Source: Sipunculus nudus
Taxonomy: Eukaryota; Annelida; Sipuncula; Golfingiida; Sipunculidae
Direction of reading: 5' to 3'
DNA: 64,000 nucleotides
Assembly (NCBI GenBank): GCA_026874595.1
Contig: CM049306.1
Span: forward strand, 61,944,019 to 62,008,018
The notes beneath the pieces were generated by a model, which ran no database searches, was not told the DNA's origin, and was given only the letters and a program-made list of their open reading frames with translations. The translations under genes and the position numbers were made by a program. Below, in pieces: positions 56,501 to 62,500 of the stretch. Positions within the stretch are counted from its first letter, which is position 1. Each line of letters starts with the position of its first letter.

Positions 56501-59500
56501 CCAGCTTTATCACATGATGTGTCACATGATGTTTTTACCCTCTGATTCAATGACCCTGGGAATGAACTAATGAAACAGCTGGTGCTGAAATAGGTAATCC
56601 CTCCTGAAACCAAGACCAGGTCACAGAACAAGTCACAGTAGTCAACATAATGTAACATATATAAATAAAGGTAATAAACCAATATACAGTAACCAGAGGA
56701 CTGACAGAATAACCCTCATTACAAATTTTTTTATGCAGGATCAACTTCATTATGACAAAAATCTTGATTCTGACGGTGATAACTGCTCATCTTGGGACCA
56801 ATTACTAGTCTGAATGTAATAATGAACTGTCATATTGTTTGATTGATAATAACAGACTGTTGATTAAAGGCAGCAAAGCTTTCAATATGCAGACCTATAA
56901 TGTAGAATATCAGAGAAAAACAGAGGGGGTTCCAAAAGGGATTTTAGAATATCAGAGAAAAACAGAGGGGGTTCCAAAAGGGATTTTATAGAGCTCTTTT
57001 ATACACATTCATGTCAATCTTTAATGGGTCAAAATATTTCGAAAACAGGAACCACAAGAAGAGATAAGATCATCATAAGACTGCAGTTGATGGAATTGTA
57101 GGTGGCACCACCAGTCATGTGTACAAGATTTGCTAGACAATGTGATTATGTCCTAGATCTATGGACATGCAAAATTTCAGGCTGATATGCAAAACTAGTC
57201 CTGAGATAATGCAAAAATGTATTTTAAGAATATATGATTGGTGGTGCAAACTGATGGATGGAGATACTCCTGAGGTATGTGTGATTTTCACCAAAAACAG
57301 AGCTACAGATCTGGTCACCAGATGAAACTGACTGTAGGTGGCGCCATCTGTCATGAATACAAGATCATATGTTTGTCAAAGCACGGGTAAAAATGTTCAG
57401 AAAAAAATTACAGTAAAAATAATAAAAAGGAAAAGTGTGCTTGTGAAACAAATTATTTTTGGGGGGCCTAATATAACTTATAAGGTGACTTTCTTTGTAA
57501 ATAAAAGTGTATACTTATCATAAATATTGTTTTTCTGTCCTTATATATTAGTACTTTTAGAAGTTATAGGGGTCAAAATTATTCTAGATTTCATCAGATG
57601 ATATATAGGAAAGAAAATGAAGGTATATTCAATAGCTGAAAGTGACAGATTATTGCATGCCCAATTTTATTATCAAATGATCGGTGTGATTCAATTAGGG
57701 CATGGTACCCAGTACAGCCCAATGGTTCACAGTTTTTGGGCTCATGTAGAAGAAGCTTGAAAAAAAGTGTAATTTCCTTTACAACAAATAACATAAAGAG
57801 TGCTGGTTAAGACTGCATTTTTTGTTTATAAAGCTACAAGCCTGGCACCTGTAAGTAAACAATGATCGCTTACATTTCACTAATGTACCCAAAAAGAAAG
57901 GGCAGTTTTCAGTCATATTTAACGATCATGTGTGCTTACCCCATTTCTGTTCGAGCATTGTATGACCTCATACACTATCCAACTGCAACTATACACCTAG
58001 CCTATTTACTTTTGTTTTCATAATACAAACACGGAGATAAACAGATTAGAGAGAAACAGACTGGAGTCCGTGCTGGAGCACAGAACAAGGTCACAGGGTC
58101 TCATGAGAATATCCTGTTCAAATTATGACGCTGTAGTTAATAAATTTTATGGACCCCAGCAGATGTCAAACTGATCAACCAACAATAGCGTAGTGACCTA
58201 AATACTTGGCCCTGTCTGGACTTTGCGCCTTGAATACAGATTAGGATCCTTTGGTATTCAGATAGACTACTTGTGCCATTCCTTTCCCTGCCTACTTGCA
58301 TCAGCTGCGGGATAACATTGTTGATTGATTGCACGCCACCTGTTACTGTACATACACGTGCTACTTAGATACATCCCTGTTATACACATTTATTTTTTAC
58401 ACTTACATTTAGTTTTTTTCAGATATTCACTTCCCTTTGACTTATTCAAAGTTAACTTAACATGACCTCAAAGATTCACATTTGATTAAATTAACATATT
58501 ATTTAATACCTAGGGTTAAATTTAGAATTCACTACAGGAATTTTATCATCAGAAAGTTAAAACTGATATTTACTTCAGTTGGTATCTTGACCTTCTGACA
58601 CCAAAGCTGACAGTGTTCTTCTGTAAGAAATGGGTCACAATTGAATCCAATCATGACTGGTCTACACAGGTTGTGCAAGAGAAGAATATGAGAAAGGTCA
58701 CCAGTTTTCAAACTCCTCTGAGAACTTGGTTGAAACAGTTTGTCTATCAAATTTGAAGACATAATATGAGGACAAAATATAAGTTATCAGGTTAACAAGA
58801 AATCTTAAAGATGATAAACTATACTTTGAGTGATCTGACCTTGTAGATCAAGGTCACCAAGTCTTACCTTGTCAAACAGCATTGTGGACATAACTTATGT
58901 GCACGCTGAACTTGAGGGAATATCTTCATTTCTTCAAAAGTTACAGGGGTCACAATTATTCTAGATTTCCGCATATATGACCTTGAAGATCAAGGCATGG
59001 CTCTCCCGTTTTCAAAATCCTCCAAGAATATGACAGAAACAACCGGTGTGTCAAATTTGAAGAAATTATATTAAGTACTCCGAAAGGTATAGAGGTCATA
59101 ATAATCATAGATTTATGCAGATTTGACCTTGAAGATTAAGTTCATTGTCACCAATTTTCAAATTCATCAGAGAAAAAGGCAGAAACAAATGGTGCATCAA
59201 ATATCAAAAATTGAACATGCAGTGCTTCAAAATTTATAGGGGTCTGGTCATAAAAATCCTAAAATTCCCCAGATTTGACCTTCTTGGTTTTTTTTAGAAC
59301 TTAGTTAAACAGCTTGTGTATCAAATATGAGGAAAGATTATGCAGTGCTTCAAAAGTGTTCTCATGCACTAGAAATACTTGAAACAATGAGTTTCGCTGA
59401 TTTGACCTTGAAGATCCAGGTCAAGGTCATCAGTTTTCAAACTCATCCAAGAACTTGGTTGAATCATCTTGTGTATCAAATTCTAGGGAAAACATACTTC

Positions 59501-62500
59501 AGAAATTGTTTTATTTTTATTTTTGCTAATTTGACCTTGAAGATAGATGATGGTCAAGGTCACCAATTTTCAAACTCATCAAAGATATTGGAATATACAA
59601 TTACAATATAAAATTTCTTTAAAAAATACTGAGTGGTTCAAAGGTTATCGCTTGACAAGAAATGACTCTGACAACTGCTGACAACAACAAAGATCCAAAC
59701 ACTCTCCCCCCATTGGAAGGGAAACTTAAGATACTAAAGCTTTTGTATAGAGTTTTTAATTTTCTAACATGCACAACCAGGAGAAAAATTCTGAGAATAT
59801 GGGTCACAGTTACCTAATTTCAGGTTTCCAAGGAGATTGACCTCTATGGTAAGATGTTTCTAGGTCCAACAGTAAAGATTTGTGTCCTCTTAATAAATGA
59901 CCAGATTGCCAGATGGAGAAAGCATGATCTCTACAGCTCAGATGACTTGCAGTCACCGACCGAGTCAGCTGAACTAAATAAGGAAGTTCTCCCCTCCACA
60001 CTGGAAGGTGTACCTGGGCTAATCAACATCAGTAGAGAAACAAAGGAGAAGCATTTTTTTAATGTGCCTGAATTACAATCTATCCTGCTAATACTGTCCT
60101 GTCTATATGTTTGTTTGTCGCAGAACTTCTGCAGAAACGGGCCATGACAGTGGGACAGTTTTGCTATCAGTCAGTCAGATGTCCTAACATACAGAATGCA
60201 CACCAACTTGGCCCTTCCACTTGCACACAACTGAATTCCAAGCTCAGTCGCCCAACATCAAACCACGCTTTCCATTGCTGACTTTCACCTTGGCCTAAAT
60301 ATTGGCCCAACACATATTTAGAAGTCATACCTTACAGGTCTGGGGAGTTCACTACCTAATGTAAAGGTCAGGCCACCACACAATCCACGGCAATATACCC
60401 TTCCTCTGAAACGGGGATCAGAGTCACATTGACCATGTTTTGAGTTTGGTAGGAGAACTTAGGAATATCTAACTGTATGCTGAATTTTGGATTTGTAGGT
60501 CCAACGGTTTTAAAACGTGCCCTGTTAATGGACAGACGGCCAGACGACAGTCAAAGGACAAAAAAAAAATTGTCAAAAAACTGTGGTTGGCTTCATATTC
60601 GCGAGGCTGAAATTTCGCAATTTCTCCATTTTTAATGATTCGCGAGGGTTTCACTTTCGCGACTTCACCAGAACCTATATCAAATCTTTGGTAAAGCCAT
60701 ATCTATGTGTATTATAAAATGAGAATAAGTCATGAGTTTGTGATATTTTTCTCATGTAACGATGGGCCTGTACACACAGCACATTTAGTTTAGTTCAAAT
60801 TTAAGGGAACGTTTTCCCTATACCTGAATGGATATAATTTATTATAAAAATTTCTCACTGTTCTAACCTATTCCCATACAAGTATGGGCTACACTAAATA
60901 AGAAGGACAAATTCAATTGGCCAATTATTCCCCAAGGTTTAATTTTCGCGATTATTTCCCATTTGCGAATATGGCAAATTAAAACCCTCGCGAACAAAAC
61001 AGCAACCACAGTAAGTGGTGCCACCTGTAGCTTACATACACATAGAAGTCACATGATCAATATTTGGCCTTGTCATTACATTTGATGAGTAAACAAGAAT
61101 TCTACAAAAATACAACAAATCTGGGTTTTTTTGGGTCATCACATGTCTGGCCCATTGAACTGTTCATGGAAAGGAAAATATAAAAGATAGGTTTTATATG
61201 CTCCAAACTTTAATTATAACCAGACAAAATAAAGGTCTTAGGACAGCAGAGATATTTGTAAAACAGAACTTTTCTGCTTCAAATTTGTTACGACAATATG
61301 TCACATGCACTGGTTACACTTCTATAATATGACCTTGTACAGGATGGTTAATAGTAGGAACTGTAATGACACTACAATATACTCTGCTTTAAATCTATCA
61401 AGTGACTGTCAAGATAAAAATACCTAGGTGAATATGGCATCTTGGATTACCTTTCCTAATTTGTCACATTTAATGTTTCCTGTTTAATCTGCTCAGCAGG
61501 GTTCAGTCTGGATGGCCTCGAGCCCTGTACACTATGGTTTGCACAAATACACACCCCCTAGTTTGTATGCATATCAGATAAGGGCTGAGTAAACAGTGAA
61601 CAGCAGCTATCTGGCTATCTTTTACATTCAGGTCACCCTGAGTGACACCAAAGCTTACATGTGCCTGCAAATCCCTCAGATTCATGTCCTTATTTATGCC
61701 AAATTTGCACATAAAAGGATGGTATCAGACCATACTCATTTTGTGAGCCACAAAAAGTGCATGTATCACAATCTCGACAAGCGAGTGGTTGCCACTTGAG
61801 CTATTAATACAGGCAAGGAGCAACACAATCGCTAGCATACTTCCCTAATACCACGGCGCAGCTGATATCAGGTCAAACTCCAGTGCTCATAAATAATGTG
61901 GCATGAACAATCAATATCATGCATTATGCTCCTACTAATAAAAGAGTGGTGAGGAGGCACATGCAGGCAAGTGTGACTGACTGCATGGCCCAGCATAGTA
62001 ATAGGGGTTTATTATATGGCTGGCCAGGGCCAGGTATACCATGCAGCTGCCATACCATAACATTAACACCCACAGCTACTCATTACCAAGGACATGATCA
62101 CCTCATTGTAACATTAGCTGGCTGGAGCCTGGAAACCTCTGTAACTAAATGTCACAGTAAACACAAAACAACAAGGCCAATACTCAGCCACAACAATGCA
62201 CCATGGAGGCACTAGACAGTTGTGTGTAAACATGGCTTGAAAACCTATCAGTGAAATAGCCAATGTCTTTGATCAGGGTTGAACTAGCAGGCCTATAACA
62301 ACGTCAGAGTTTGGTTTCCAGAAGTGAATGTTTGTTGCATATGCCATATAAATAGTGAACTGAGAGTCATTAAACATCCAAGTGCAAACCACGGCTGGTG
62401 TTGATATGCAAGACAGAACATAACAGCTGCTGAACATAACACAAGGTCAATCATCTCATCAACTCTATGTGATGACTATAAATATATGCTCTGGCTACAT

